NCBI RefSeq assembly: GCF_030253575.1
Contig: NC_080559.1
Span: forward strand, 30,592,501-30,656,500
Length of the DNA stretch: 64,000 bases
Source: Rhododendron vialii
Lineage: Eukaryota; Streptophyta; Magnoliopsida; Ericales; Ericaceae
Reading direction: 5' to 3'
The notes under the pieces were generated by a model. It worked only from the letters and a program-made list of their open reading frames with translations. It was not told where the DNA came from and ran no database searches. Shown here in pieces: positions 25,015 through 37,535 of the stretch (position 1 is its first letter; each line of letters begins with the position of its first letter). The translations under genes were made by a program, and so were the position numbers.

Positions 25015-25127
25015 GATTTTCGCGCTTCATTTTTTACCGATGACGCTCTACTTTCAATGTGAAGTTACTAGTAACTTCATGAACAAAGTGAAGCGCCATC
25101 AGTAAAAAAAAGTGGAGCGCGAAAATC
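25015..25127. repeat. Compact inverted repeat (hairpin)
   Basis: Arms of about 55 bases begin GATTTTCGCGC and end GCGCGAAAATC, meeting at GAAGTTACTAGTAACTTC. Only a few mismatches are seen. Either strand would form a miRNA-precursor-sized stem, but a tiny MITE is equally possible. Confidence 0.7.
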
Positions 25128-25967
25128 GAAATCCTTACCAAAATGACATTTCAGCTAATTAGGAAAATATATCTGTTTAGTTTACTTGTTAAAAAATCGT
25201 CTTAGAAAACTCCAAGAAATTGAATGTTAAATGAGTTTCTTTATTTTTTTTTTCTTTACAATTCGAGAGAGCACATAAGTTATTTCTCCAGTTGTGAGTT
25301 TGAAAATTTTCAAACTTTTACAAATATTTCAATTTAGACTAAACTTTGCATAACAAGGTGATGAACTTAGACTTGATTATTCTACAGTTACGTTGACGCG
25401 TTAAATCTACCCAAGCAAATGCGCAGAAGACTTTTCTTCTTCTTTTTTCAAATAAGATTACCTTCGGTCGCAGATTATACAGATCTTTGGATTCATCGTC
25501 ACACAAGAGGTGAGCCCTCCAAGGCCACAAACGTTAACGAAAAATTCGGTTGCTGGTGTCGTGTAAGCCGATCCAGACATCTCGAGTTATAAAAAAAAAA
25601 AAGAAAGTTGGAATACCCATGTCTCTGCTCAAATTTGCGTCCGATTTATGTGCAAGATTAAAATAAATTTGTTCGTTGACAAAAAGAGTAATGAACGACG
25701 CAAGCTGTTAAAGGAAGAGAGATTTTGCAACACGCCAGCACATGAATCATAATTACAACTAGTACTATAATGATGACTTATAAGTAGTATCTCATTTAAT
25801 TAAACCTGGGGGATTGGTATGGAGGAGGTCACAATTAACATCCTTTTAGGGGTGGGGTCCCTAATCTTCTTATTAATCGCATGATCATGTTTTTGTCATG
25901 TTACAACTATTTTTATTTTTATACATGTTTGCCTCTTGGAACTTTTTATTGTCTTATCCAAAGTGTT

Positions 25968-26110
25968 TTAGGCCCGTTTCGCTACGTAAAAATAAGTACT
26001 TATTTTTTTGAATTAAAGATGATGTATGTGAATGAATGAATGACTTGTTTCATAAATTAGAAAATAATTAAGTTCTTAGAAATACAAGGATTTTAATCGA
26101 ACTGGGCCTA
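25968..26110. mobile_element. Small MITE with GGCCC ends
   Basis: Ends TTAGGCCCGTTTCG and CGAACTGGGCCTAA are inverted. About 143 bases, AT-rich, non-coding. The ends resemble those of the element at 58812-59330. Confidence 0.6.
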
Positions 26111-26585
26111 ACATTGGATATAAAATATATAAACACTATTTTGGGATGTAAGATCTATGTATGCACACACTAGCTAGACTGCTAACTCTTTCCGTAAACC
26201 CACCACATTTCAATCGAGTAATTATTCAGTGGTCTTGGACCTGATAGAAATGTGTAATTAATAAAAGTGTTGGGGGCACCATGGTGCCCCTATAATACCT
26301 CCAAATAATTGCCCGATGGAAGAAAAAAAAAACCACCAAATAATTGTTCCAACCATTCAAAGGGGAAGTTCAAGAAAATGGTTGCACCAAAAAAATAAAT
26401 TCTAGAAGAATGACGTTTTTTTTTTTTCTCTAAGTCAAGAAGAAATGAGGTCAAAAGCAAAGCTTGGTCCCCTAAATAAAGTTGGAACAGATAGTGACTA
26501 CACAACACGCAATGGACGTTTCATTCCTATCCTCTGCCGATGGACAAAGAATTATGAAAAAAATATCCGTTTCCGTTAAGAGTTA

Positions 26586-26821
26586 CTCCCTCCCTCCCAA
26601 TTTACTTGTCTCCGTTTTATTCTAACTGGATTAAAAAACTAATTATATCTTTAAATTGGTAAGGAATTTTATATCCAATATGGATCTTGTTTGATAGATC
26701 TCGATTTGTTCTATAATACAATGTTTTCAAAATCACCTAAAACATTATAAATTACAAGATATAATCAATTGAAAAGTGGCACGAACTCCCAAAAGTGACA
26801 ATTAAATTGGGACGGAGAGAG
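26586..26821. mobile_element. Stowaway-type MITE
   Basis: Ends CTCCCTCCCTCCCAATTTACTTGTC-like and GACAATTAAATTGGGACGGAGAGAG-like are inverted, and the target duplication is TA, as expected for Tc1/mariner-derived Stowaway elements. Non-coding. Confidence 0.85.
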
Positions 26822-27702
26822 TAAGATTTAGGAATGATGTATTGTGATAGAATGATCTGTCTCGTAAAACGAAAAATAATTATTTAAAAAATAAAAACCT
26901 TAACGGAACCGGGTCGGAGTCCAACACAATGACATCATTATATAAGTGTCGTTCTAAAATTAGAAATTGTGTAAATATATTTTAGGGTCAGTTTTGACAT
27001 TTTTGGAGAGTGTTTCAAAGTGAGTTTCCTTCATTGTTTTCTTATCTTACATGATGGGTACTATTTTTTGAAACTTGTGCTTATTACATACTGAGTTCTA
27101 AAAGTAGTTCTTTTTTTTGTTTAAATATCATTCATTAATCTCAATCTAAGACTTGAGAGGAGATAAGTGCTTACGGGAATAGAACCCTGGCAGAACCCTG
27201 GCAGAGGCCTCTTGATCCTTAGCTCACAGTCAGCCCCGACAAATACTACTGAAATGTTTTTACTGGCTAGAAGGTAAAACCTAACATGAGATTTGTAAAT
27301 TCTCTGGCCCAAATTTAATAGAATTAAGATAACTAATACAGTCATCCCAGTCAATTAAGTACGTAGAACGGAAGAAGATGGGTTCTTGATTTTCTATAAT
27401 AATAGAAAGTTATCTTCTTGGGGCAAGAATCAAATTGTTGCTTCAAACACAAGAAATATTATTGGGAATTCCTAATCCAAACCCACTTTCCAAATAAACA
27501 AGTAATTAAACCATGTGCGGTATCCGACATAAGAGGTGTTTAATTTTTCCTGGCTAGTTAAGCGAGAAGAATTCAAGAATAAATTCAGCCTTCTCACTTT
27601 AATTTTTCCTCAAGATAAATATTTTTACCAATTGTTGTTCCGAAAACAGCCTATAGTGATTCAAAACGAAGAAAGGCCATGTACCGACGGAACCGGGGAC
27701 AT

Positions 27703-27902
27703 TGTAGGGTGCTCCCTGTAGTGCACCATGTGGGGCGGATCTTGACCGTCTATCTCGGCAATCGATGGTTGAGATTCGTTGAAGCACTTTTATCGGTCAA
27801 AATTAACTCGGTAAGAGTTAACAAACATGTATGAATCATTGACCGCCGAGATAAACAGTCCAGATGCGCCTTACAGGATGCACTACAGGAAAGTGCCCTA
27901 CA
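27703..27902. mobile_element. MITE with GTAGGG ends
   Basis: TGTAGGGTGCTCCCTGTAG on the left is matched by CTACAGGAAAGTGCCCTACA on the right. Inner arms carry CCGTCTATCTCGGC and GCCGAGATAAACAG, also inverted. Two hundred bases, non-coding. A related half-copy starts near 41605. Confidence 0.75.
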
Positions 27903-28668
27903 GCGTTTTCAATTTCAGGACCCACGATCCAGTCATCCAGGAGGTCAGGTCCCTATAAGTGGTTTATACTATAGACAAAGGAAATCCGTAATGCGTTAAA
28001 AGGACTTCAAAGTGAGAATGATGATCCCAAAATTATGGTGCTGAGTAATAGAGGGGCAGGAAAGTGGAGCCAAAGTCCCCACTATTTTGCACATTCTGAA
28101 CATAGAGACCCAAAAATCATAGGCTATTCTAATTTTTGTACCTGTTAGTTTTAACACAATGATGATAATCCACCACCTCACTTAAGTTTTCATCTTTAAT
28201 AACACTGGGTTACATAAAATGGACGTTAAAATTTTAGCCGAATACATTATTTTTTGGGTACTTACATAGGTATAACGAGGAATTCGAAATGGTACCCGGT
28301 ATTGTACCGGCACCGGTACTGCTACATGCCGTACCAGTAACAAAAACGACACCCTATTTGGTACCGTATCTTGAAACATTGCTCTAAACCCGCCTCCACT
28401 TGGAAGAATAAAAAGCCAATCCTTCCTATACATTAGCACGAAGAGAGCACAGATGACACTTAACGACACATCCAAAAGGAACATTACGACATTATTGTGG
28501 GGTCTCGCATTGTTCAAACGCTCTACTCTCTAGCAAGAGTGAAGAAAAACCTCACTTATCAACACCATCTTGGAAAATCCTCTGATACATACATAAGCTT
28601 ACTCTGATCAGGCCTTCAAATACAAGGTACAAAGCTCTACTTCATAGTTTGCATCAAACCATAACCCC
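27903..28668. other. Downstream flank of 6PGL copy A
   Basis: 27920-28090 matches 33790-33950 downstream of copy B (shared CAAAGGAAATCC, GATGATCCCAAAATTA), so it lies inside the duplicated unit. Minus-strand frames at 28182-28517 show no recognisable product. Confidence 0.5.
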
Positions 28669-29945
28669 CTACAGGTGCGAAGCTGCTCCCTTGTCCAGAA
28701 ACCATGTCAGCTCCCCCTCGGGCGAAACCATCTGAACCGGCAGCAAATCCGAACTCTGACCATTACCCAGTGCCACATTAACTACGTTGGCTTTACCAGC
28801 TCCTGCTACTACAAGCGCAATATTTGCGGACGAGTTGATTACAGGAAAAGTGAAAGTAATCCTCTCTGGCGGAGGTTTTGGTGAGTCCTTGATAAACGCC
28901 ACCCACTGCTTGTTCGCTTGGACGAGCGGATGCCCGGGGAACAGAGAAGCCACGTGCCCGTCGGGACCCATACCCAGTAGCATGAGGTCGAATTTTGGAA
29001 GTCCAGTTGCCTGAGAGACGTCTATTATGTTTGTCTTAACCAAATGTTTGAGACAGGTCTCATAGTCATCGGCTGCACCCTCTGCTGACAGTGCATCATT
29101 GATCGCGTAGACGTTACCAGGGGGGATAGGTACCTGCAATGGTATGAAGAGTGAAGAGCTTCGCATTGTCGAAGGCACTGAAGAATGGTTTCGTAGTGTG
29201 ATCGGTGCAAGAGTAAAGTGTTCCAAACATTATGTTATATTTCAGTCCTTGTAAGAGGATATCGCACACAAACAAGTAGACTATTGCAGAAGAACCAAAG
29301 TATAAAATTATATGGAGGAAAAGGAAAAGAAATACAAGACCATTAACAACTGGAAGTACCGATAAATGATCAATTTACGTTGCCAAAGAAGGAAAATATG
29401 TTGGTAATCTAAATGTAATCTTTCAATTTGATCAATCCGTCTTGAATAATAAACATCAACCTCTTATTTTAAGGGCATCTTCAACCCATACTCTATTCCT
29501 TCAAAATTTCCTCCATTCTTCCATTTTGGAAGAAAAACCCATTCCAACCCATCCTCCTAGAGGTGTTTTGACATCAATTCCTCCATTTTGTAGGAAAATA
29601 GTGCTCAACCCATCCTCCATTTGAGAGGAATTGTATCATCCTCTCAAAAAAAATTGTACTCCATATTTGAAGGAATGGAGACAAAAAAAAAAAAAAAGGT
29701 GTTTTGGAAGATGGGTTGGAGCAAAATCATCCTCCTCAACACCTTTTTTTGAGGGCAATAAGGTGTTTTGGAGGATTGCATTGGAGATACTTAGGAGCTA
29801 CTTTTTCACCACTCCAACTTTGAAGCCGGCAATCATTGTAGTTCTGGGATGAGTTACAAAACCAGGTTGGACTGACCAGCAATGGCAGTTATATGAGCAA
29901 TTTCCATTGCCGATGGTTGGCGATTCTTCTTTGTTCTTTTAAAAT

Positions 29946-30008
<63 letters not shown>

Positions 30009-33000
30009 CCCACAGCATGTTACCCGTAGAAGAAGAGTTAGTGACATAGTGATGGCGAGTTGGAATGAATTCCATTGCTTCAAAACAGTCACAAGACCTT
30101 GAAAGCATGTCTCTCATACTGGGAGAAAATAGCACCATCGGAAACTTCCGATCATGAATTTTAGGAAAAAGAATGCCCAATTAAATCCTCCGTTAGTTCT
30201 TTTCTTTGTTTTCATTCACTAAGTGAGACACACCCATATACAGAAAGAAACTTGAACCCCATTTCTTTCTCTTAGTCAATGGTAGGAGATACCACTCAAC
30301 ATATGGCCTTCCTGATAACAAAATAAAAGATCTTTGTTTCTCCAGTATCAAATCAAACCACAAACGTCAGGCATGTATTTCAGAGTCTTTCAACAATAGA
30401 TCATCCATTGTGAAACTCTCTTCCTCTCTCTTTGATGATGATAGCAGATACCTTTTGATGTAATGGCATGCTGATGTGATCTCAATGAGAAACATTGAGT
30501 GTATTTCTTCAATTTCCAATGAAATCACAAATTCCAGCATTGGATGAAAATTGAAAACTAATGTAGTTTTGGCACACTGGAACTTGGTTTGAAGACTCAA
30601 AAGCTTTGGCTCGGTGGTACACTATGCCACTATGGACCTTTGAGCAGCAGCACTTACTTGCCCAGTAGGCTCTGGTTTGATGTATTTTGGCATATACCCT
30701 ATCCACCGCCTCCCTTGTGTGCAGCATTGCGTAAGGGTAATTGACCGCCGGACTAGCTCTTCCTTCACCACCCTCCTAAGTTACCAGCAACTCTTAACTT
30801 TAGATCTTACCACTGAACAGCCCCTCCGGGTTATTAGAAACATTTTCCAATTTGACTGAAATGGTATTTTTTCTTTTCAGTAAATTTGGTTAGGTTAGCT
30901 CTGAGAAGTATCACAGTTAGTTTAATTTAGAGAGACAGGACGAATACAGATTAGAAGATAAGAGAAAAATTGCAAGGGCCAAACAATAACCCCTATAAGC
31001 CCTCAGTGTCATGGAAAACCATACACAAACAAAATAGGCGGGTGGTCTCCTCTTACCTGATGTGCCAAACACAATGAAACAAATAGTGATGGCAATAATT
31101 AATACTAACAACCAGGTAATTGCCATGATAATCAGATAACCACTAGAGAAACAGATAGACCAAGTGATTATTGCATTTCTTCCAGATGGAAGGTAGTTTC
31201 TTAAATCTGAGGCACTTGAAATTAACTCACTTTATACACGTGAAATTTCGGAGATTACAAAATTTCTTATTGCCGTTCAAAAAGAACTTTATACACGTGA
31301 TTAAACTGAAAATCAAAACTCAGATACTTTTGCGAATGTTTCTCCTAAGAAAAACAACAAGGGCTCACGATTTGATAGATACAAACTGAACTCCAATAAA
31401 GCCTTTCTGTCATGACTAATAATTTAGTATTGTTACCCAAAACACTTGCCACTTTTATTCAGCTCCTTTTCCAAGAGTAATATATAATCTAAACCCCGAT
31501 TCTAACAAGCAATGGTTATTGTCTGCGAAGGCTTGTGCGAAATAGCTGTGGATGAGGCTCCGGTGAACGGTGCGGCCATTATTCGCTCGTCACAATAATA
31601 CAAACTCAGCTCAATCAATTCTTTTTTATTCAATTTTGTTCAGCTCCATTTCCTACAGATATATGCTTAGTCACACAATCCTTTAGTTGGACCCTTTTGC
31701 TACCGCTCCTAGTCCTTGCTCTCATGACTTTTAGTAGTTCAGGATGTTTTTGAAAGACGCTTTCACGCATGCGCTCCCACTCGATTGATTGCACACGATA
31801 AACAATGGTAATTGGCACATAATAAAAACCCTCTTCCAAAATTATCACATGACTAAGACAGCCTCCTCAAATCAAATTGAAAGCATATCATTCCTATTTG
31901 AGTTTTACAAAGAAGCACAATCGATATATTGACCTCAATTTTTTATGTTCATATACAAAGAACAGATATAGAACCGTACCTTAGATAGAAAGCCATCAAA
32001 GGCAAGCTTGTAATTGCTATCTTCGTGATCCTTAGGAACCACTCTCTCATCCACCCAGAACACATGCCATTTCGACCACCCCACCGCATCAATATATGGA
32101 GCTTCCGCCAACTTCCTGAATTATCACCAATGCAAATCAAAATCTTTCTTTTCCTACCTTTTCCCTCGGAAACCAAAACACAAAACCTTGAAATAATGAC
32201 CATAATAAAATAAATACAATTCTTCTTTGGTAATGCATGGTGTTCCGAATCAGTCCCAGCTTGTGCATACCTCAGACTAATCCCAACAACCACTCCAAAG
32301 GCATTTCACATGCTTACGCATGTGGTGGGGGTGACCCCAAATTTCACTGGCAAAGAGAATTGAACCTAAGAACTAAGGAGGGTGCAAACTCCTACGTCCA
32401 GGGGCCAACCGGTTAAAAAAATAAATACAATCTATCAACTCCTCGGAGTCGATCCTACAAGCATTTGCTCCGGCTTTAATTGAAACCTGCTAGCAGACAG
32501 GATTGGTCCAGTATTAGACAGATCCTACAAGAATTTGCTCCGGCTTTAATTGGAACCTGCTAGCAGACAAGGATTGGTCCAGTATTAGACAGATGCGCGT
32601 TAGCTTGCCCGGATACTCGAGTTATAAAATAAAAAATAAAAACGATAACTTTCTCACCTGAGTGACTTGATCAGAGAACCTCCAGATAAAACAACGGTGA
32701 AAGCGCCTCTCCGTTTGGCAAACTTATCCGATAGATCGGCGGTGTGCTTCGCCAGAGACACTGCCAGATCTTCCTCGGAATCGAACACCTGCACCTTACC
32801 CTTGGCTTTCTCGGTCGCGATTCCAGCCATTGACGAGCTCGCTTTGTGGTGGAATTTCTCGGGATTCACGCCGATTCTCGAGGGCTTGTGCAGTCTGAGA
32901 GAGCAAGCCGGTGGGTTAGCGACGAGTGATTGGAAGATCGGAGGGGTGTACGGCGGAGAACGGCGGAGGGAAGGAGGGGGTGTGAGGGATGTGCGCAGGA

Positions 33001-33031
33001 TAGCAGCGGAAGTGCAGGACGAGAAGGCCAT
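28669..33031 (-). CDS. PGL3: 6-phosphogluconolactonase, plastid type, copy A
   Basis: Exons 32658-33031, 31980-32115 and 28669-29133 give 975 bases (324 aa), the usual length for the plant plastid form. It hydrolyses 6-phosphogluconolactone to 6-phosphogluconate, the second step of the oxidative pentose phosphate pathway. About 65 N-terminal residues are Ser/Pro/Arg-rich and look like a transit peptide. Family motifs follow: [49 protein letters not shown] and [22 protein letters not shown]. The C-terminus is SHL, a possible weak peroxisomal signal; Arabidopsis PGL3 ends SKL. Splice sites are canonical. Intron 1 holds a SINE, and the 2.85-kb intron 2 holds a (GA)n tract and a MITE. An in-frame ATG at 33079 exists, but the start at 33031 matches copy B. 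A TATATATA lies only about 20 bases upstream of it. Confidence 0.95.
29470..29794. mobile_element. MITE in intron 2 of 6PGL copy A
   Basis: Starts AAGGGCATCTTCAACCC and ends GGATTGCATTGGAGATACTT, a loose inverted pair. The interior repeats CCTCCATTTT and GGAGGA-type words in opposite senses. Absent from the matching intron of copy B. Low-complexity, non-coding. Confidence 0.6.
29949..30005 (+). repeat. (AG)28 microsatellite
   Basis: Pure AG run inside intron 2 of 6PGL copy A. The matching place in copy B (about 35100) has only a short GAGAGAGG, so the run expanded after duplication or shrank in B. Confidence 0.95.
32221..32418 (-). mobile_element. tRNA-derived SINE in intron 1 of 6PGL copy A
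   Basis: Same family as the SINE at 2568, in reverse. It is flanked by a 13-base duplication AAATAAATACAAT (32208-32220, 32419-32431). Copy B has a single, uninterrupted target-like AAATAAAAAACAAT at about 36658-36671, so B is the empty site and the insertion postdates the gene duplication. Confidence 0.88.
32452..32592. repeat. Two 70-base tandem repeats in 6PGL intron 1 (copy A)
   Basis: GATCCTACAAG.ATTTGCTCC through TCCAGTATTAGACA occurs twice in direct succession with few differences. Copy B has one diverged unit, interrupted by a CAGGGGCGGA element. Confidence 0.85.
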
Positions 33032-33079
33032 GCGTAGTGCGCACCGATCGATATATATAGTTCTGTCTGCGTAACACAA

Positions 33080-34079
33080 CCGGGAAGTGATGGGGTCAGT
33101 TCAAATGTCGGCTCTATTCGTAACTTTCTGCTTTTGAGTGGCCAGCGGCGTGATGTACTATGTTCTTGTCATAAACTTCGTTATGTAAGTGTTGTTCAAC
33201 TATTATAATACAATCTTCTTCAATTTATCAAGAAAAAAAAAAGATAGTGGTGTGACGTACTATTTTCTTGGCAATACATTTTTTAAATTATGCTAACATA
33301 CACTTTGTGTCGCGAATGATATTAAAAACACCCATGGCTGGCTTAAGCCCAGAAAGTCTTTGGGTTTGAACAACCCCGACTTCAGCAATCGGGAAAAAAA
33401 AAATTTCATGTGCATTTTTTTTTTATATACTTATATTTTGACAACGAAGTTGCACAAATGATGTAATTGATTTGTTGGTCAACAACATGCATTAAAGGAC
33501 GAAATTGGTTTATTTTTCCTTTTTTTTTTTACTTATCTCCTTTAATGAAGATCTCTGTTTCCTGCGCGAAACTTTCTTTATCCTCTATGGGTATTGTTTC
33601 GCTCATCGTAGGTAGATTTCTTCTGTATTTAGTGTATTTTCGTCCAAACCACATGGATAACCCAATTATGGTGGGTTTGTTCCCATCAACGGACTCCCAT
33701 TTGGAATTTGTAGCCCTTTGAACGGATTTTGAGTGATCAAAATTTTTGAGTTCGGTTCAAAAAAAGTAGGATGAAGAAAGGCCGCAAGACGATACGATCC
33801 AGTCATCGAAGAAGTCCCCTATTAATGGTTGACTCGAGACAAAGGAAATCCGGAATGCCATAAATGACTTAAACTAAAGAACGATGATCCCAAAATTACA
33901 GTGTTGAGCAGTTTAGGGGGTAGGAAAATGGAGCTAAAGACCCCACTAAATCCGTTTGTTTTCCATTCCAATCTCTATATCAACGGACTACTCTAAAGTC
34001 TAAACCCAACTCCCACTCGGAAAAACAAAAACCCAATCCTTTCCTGGCATTAACACGAAAAAATAGAGCACAAATGACA
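33080..34079. other. Spacer between the two 6PGL copies
   Basis: No coding region. 33790-33950 matches the downstream flank of copy A; the rest is unique and AT-rich. Confidence 0.55.
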
Positions 34080-37000
34080 CTAATCAAACATCCAATAGGA
34101 ACATGTTAACAGGTCCGAAGCCGCTTCGCTGTCCAGAAACCATGTCAGCTCCCCTTCGGCTGAAACCATCTCAACCGGCAGCAAATCCGAACTCTGATCA
34201 GCACTCGGCACAACATTAACTACATAGGGTTTACCAGCTTTGATCATCTCAATACGCCGTGCATCCAAACTCAGATCATCACCACCCAGTGCCTCATTAA
34301 CTACCTTGGCTTTACCAGCTCCTGATGCTACAAGCGCAACATTCACAGATGAGTTGATTACCGGAAAAGTGAAAGTAATCCTCTCAGGAGGTGGTTTTGG
34401 CGAGTCCTTGATGAACGCCACCCACTGCTTGTCTGCTCGAACAAGCGGATGCCTGGGGAATAGAGAAGCCACGTGCCCATCGGGACCCATACCCAGTAGC
34501 ATGAGGTCGAATTTTGGAAGCCCAGTTGCCTGAGAGACGTCTATTATGTTTGTCTTAACCAAATGTTTGAGACAGGTCTCGTAGTCATCAGCTGCACCCT
34601 CTGGTGATAGTGCATCATTGATCGAGTAGATGTTGCCAGGTGGGATTGGTACCTGCAACAGTATGAAGAGAGGTGAAGAGCTTCGCATTGTTGAAGGCAC
34701 CGAAGAATGGCTTTGTAGTGTAGTAAGTGCAAGAGTAAGGTGTTCCACCATTATATTATATTTCAGTCCTAGAAAGAGGATATCGCACACAAACAAAAGG
34801 ACTATTGCAGAAGAACAAAGTACAAAATTATAGAGAGGAAAAGAAATACAAGACCATTAACAAATATTGGTAATCTTCCAATTTGATCGATCTGTCCTCA
34901 AGAGTCAAACAACCTCCTCTTGTTTTAGGATCAACTTTTTCACCACTCCAACGTTGAAGCCGGCAGTCATTGTGGTTCTGGGCTGAGTTATACCACCATG
35001 ACGGCTTACTGATATTCACAATGACCAGAAACTGCAGTTCTATTAGCAGTTTTTCAATGCCTGCTGGTTGGCGATTCTTTCATGTTCTTTTGACATACCA
35101 CGGAGAGAGGAAAAAGAAAGGCTCACAGCATGATGTTCATAGAACTACAGCTGGTGACAAAGTGACGGCGAATTGGAATGAATTCCATGGCTCCAAAACA
35201 GTCACAAGACCTTGAACTCATATTTCTCATAGTGGTAGGAAACAGTATTGAAGAGGGAAGTATTGATGGGATGGGTCTTAATTTTGAAACTCAAATTAGT
35301 TTGGGAGTGGGTTGAAGAGGATTGAGTTGGGACTTGGGGTTACCCTCGAAAACTTCTTATCACAAATGTTAGGACAAAGAATGTCCAATTACATCCTCTA
35401 TCTTTCCTTCTATTCTTCCCTTCGCTTAGCGAGGCAACCCATATGCTGAAAGGGAGTTGAACCACTTTCTTACTCTTTGCCAATGGAGGATATACCACTC
35501 AACATAAGTCAATGCTGATAACGAAATAAAAGAGGTTTGTTTCTCCAGTATCAATCAAACCACAATTGTCAGGCATTTATTTCAAACTCTTTGGAGAAAA
35601 ATTCATTTTTGAACCCTCGTGGGCCTTGTCCTCTCTCTTTGATGATGATAGCAGATACCTTTTGATGTAATTGCATGCTGATGTGACCTCAATAAGAATA
35701 CATCGAGTGCATTTCTAGAATATCCAATTAAAACACAAATTCCAGCATTGAATTAAAACTAATTCAAAAGCTTTGGTAGACTGGAACCTGATAGGAAGAC
35801 TCGAAAGCTTTGGCTCAGAGCAACATTATGGCCCTTTGAGCAGCAACAGTTACTTGCCCACTAGGTTCTGGTTTGACATCTTTTTGGCTATATACCGTAT
35901 CCACTGTCTCCTTGTGTGCAGCATTGAGTACGCATAATTGGTGGCGCCGGACTAGCTCTTCATACACATGATTTAGAACTTGAAATAACGAACTACATGC
36001 ACATTAATAAGCTTCAAACCAGCTACCTTTGTGACTATTTATCTTTGGATAAAGAAAGAGGGCTCACAACTTGATCGGTACAAACTGAATTCGATCAAGC
36101 CTTTCCGTCACCATTATGTTTTGTCACTTTTATTCAGCTGCATTACCCAGAGTATGTGCTTTCTAAACTCTGTTTCTCAAAAGGAATGTTTATTTGCGGG
36201 TGAAAGCTTGTCCGAAATAGTTGTGGAAGGGAGTTCCGTCTTACGGAATGGCCACGCAACCTTGGTTGACTGATTCCGAACCATCGAAAGAAAAATGTTT
36301 ATTGCCGCAACATCTCAAGTGTTTTCTTACAGCATTCCCAAATGTCCAAAATAAGAAACCTACTACTACCCTCATATCACATAGCAGAACAAAATATACA
36401 GCACAGCGAAAATAACACAATCAAGAATTTTCGGACCATACCTTGGATAGGAAACCGTCGTAGGCGAGCTTATAATTGCTATCTGCATGATCCTTAGGAA
36501 CCACTCTCTCATCCACCCAAAACACATGCCATTTCGACCACTCCACCGTATCAATGTACGGAGCTTCCACCAACTTCCTGAATTGTCACCTATGCAAATC
36601 AAAATCTTCCTTTTCCCTCAGAAACCAAAACACAAACCTAGAAATAATGACCATAATAAAATAAAAAACAATTTATCAACTCCTTGGAGACAGTACATAC
36701 AGGACACTTGCCCTGGCTTTAATTGGAGCAAGCCAGGGGCGGATTCAGAAATTTGCATTAGTGGGGTGTACATTTATAATTCTTTAATTAATACATATTC
36801 TGCCAGTAAAATAACATATTAGTGACCATATACGTAAGTTCACCTCATAATTAACAAAAATAAATGTGTTTGCACAAAAAATGGTGCAAAAATTTAGCAC
36901 TACGCGGACTAGATCAGACAAATATCCTCGTAAAGGAAATCTAGCATAGTAGAACACTTTCACAAATTTATTGGAGCGGGGCACCCCTATTGGGTCAGTC

Positions 37001-37535
37001 CCCGAGCCGCTAGCGGACATATATTAGAACACTATCACAAATTTATTGGGGACGGAACCCAATTAGGTCCGTCCCATAGCCGCTAGCGGACATGGGACAG
37101 GCCCCATTATTAGACTAGCTGAGCGTTACCTAGCCCGGATAGCTGAAAAAAGAAAAAGAAATAACTTTCTCACCTGAGTGACTTGATGAGAGAACCTCCG
37201 GATAAAACAACGGTGAAAGCGCCTCTCTGTTTGGCGAACTTATCCGACAGATGGGCGGTGTATTCCGCCAGAGAAACCGCCAGATAATCCTCGGAATCGA
37301 GCACCCGCACCTTTCCCTTGGCTTTCTCGGTCGTTATCACATGCCCTGCTGAGCTCGTTCTGTACTCGGGTTTCTCGCGATTCACGCCGATTCTTGAGGC
37401 CGTTTTCAATCTAAGAGAGCAAGCAAGAGGGTTGGATACGACCGATTGTAAGGTCGGCGGAGAACGATGGAGGGCAGGAGGAGGAGTGAGCGATGGGCGC
37501 AGTGTAGCAGTGAAAGTGCAAGACGAGGAGGCCAT
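34080..37535 (-). CDS. 6-phosphogluconolactonase, copy B, with altered C-terminus
   Basis: Exons 37174-37535, 36442-36577 and 34080-34652 give 1071 bases (356 aa) with canonical splice sites. It has the same transit-peptide-like start and the same core motifs as copy A ([46 protein letters not shown]). Two changes stand out. After [12 protein letters not shown] there are 27 extra residues, explained by an 81-base internal tandem duplication. The stop used by copy A has become a leucine codon, adding nine residues (LTCSYWMFD) and removing any C-terminal peroxisomal signal. An in-frame ATG two codons upstream (37541) could also serve. The frame is open throughout, so it may be expressed, but whether the C-terminal change leaves activity is unknown. 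Confidence 0.88.
36731..37110. mobile_element. hAT-like CAGGGGCGGA element in 6PGL copy B intron 1
   Basis: Begins CAGGGGCGGATTCAG after GGAGCAAGC. The right part has two imperfect 70-base units (CACAAATTTATTGG ... GCCGCTAGCGGACAT). The matching intron in copy A lacks it. The right end is uncertain. Confidence 0.6.

Larger units (their letters stand above)
23017..25967. other. Gene-poor AT-rich intergenic DNA
   Basis: Contains a (GA)n tract at 23239-23281, a fold-back element (about 24160-24640) and a compact hairpin (25015-25127). No coding region or RNA gene is seen. Confidence 0.6.

Noticed and set aside
28182-28517. 111-aa minus-strand frame downstream of 6PGL copy A
   Set aside because: No family resemblance, AT-rich, and no counterpart downstream of copy B.
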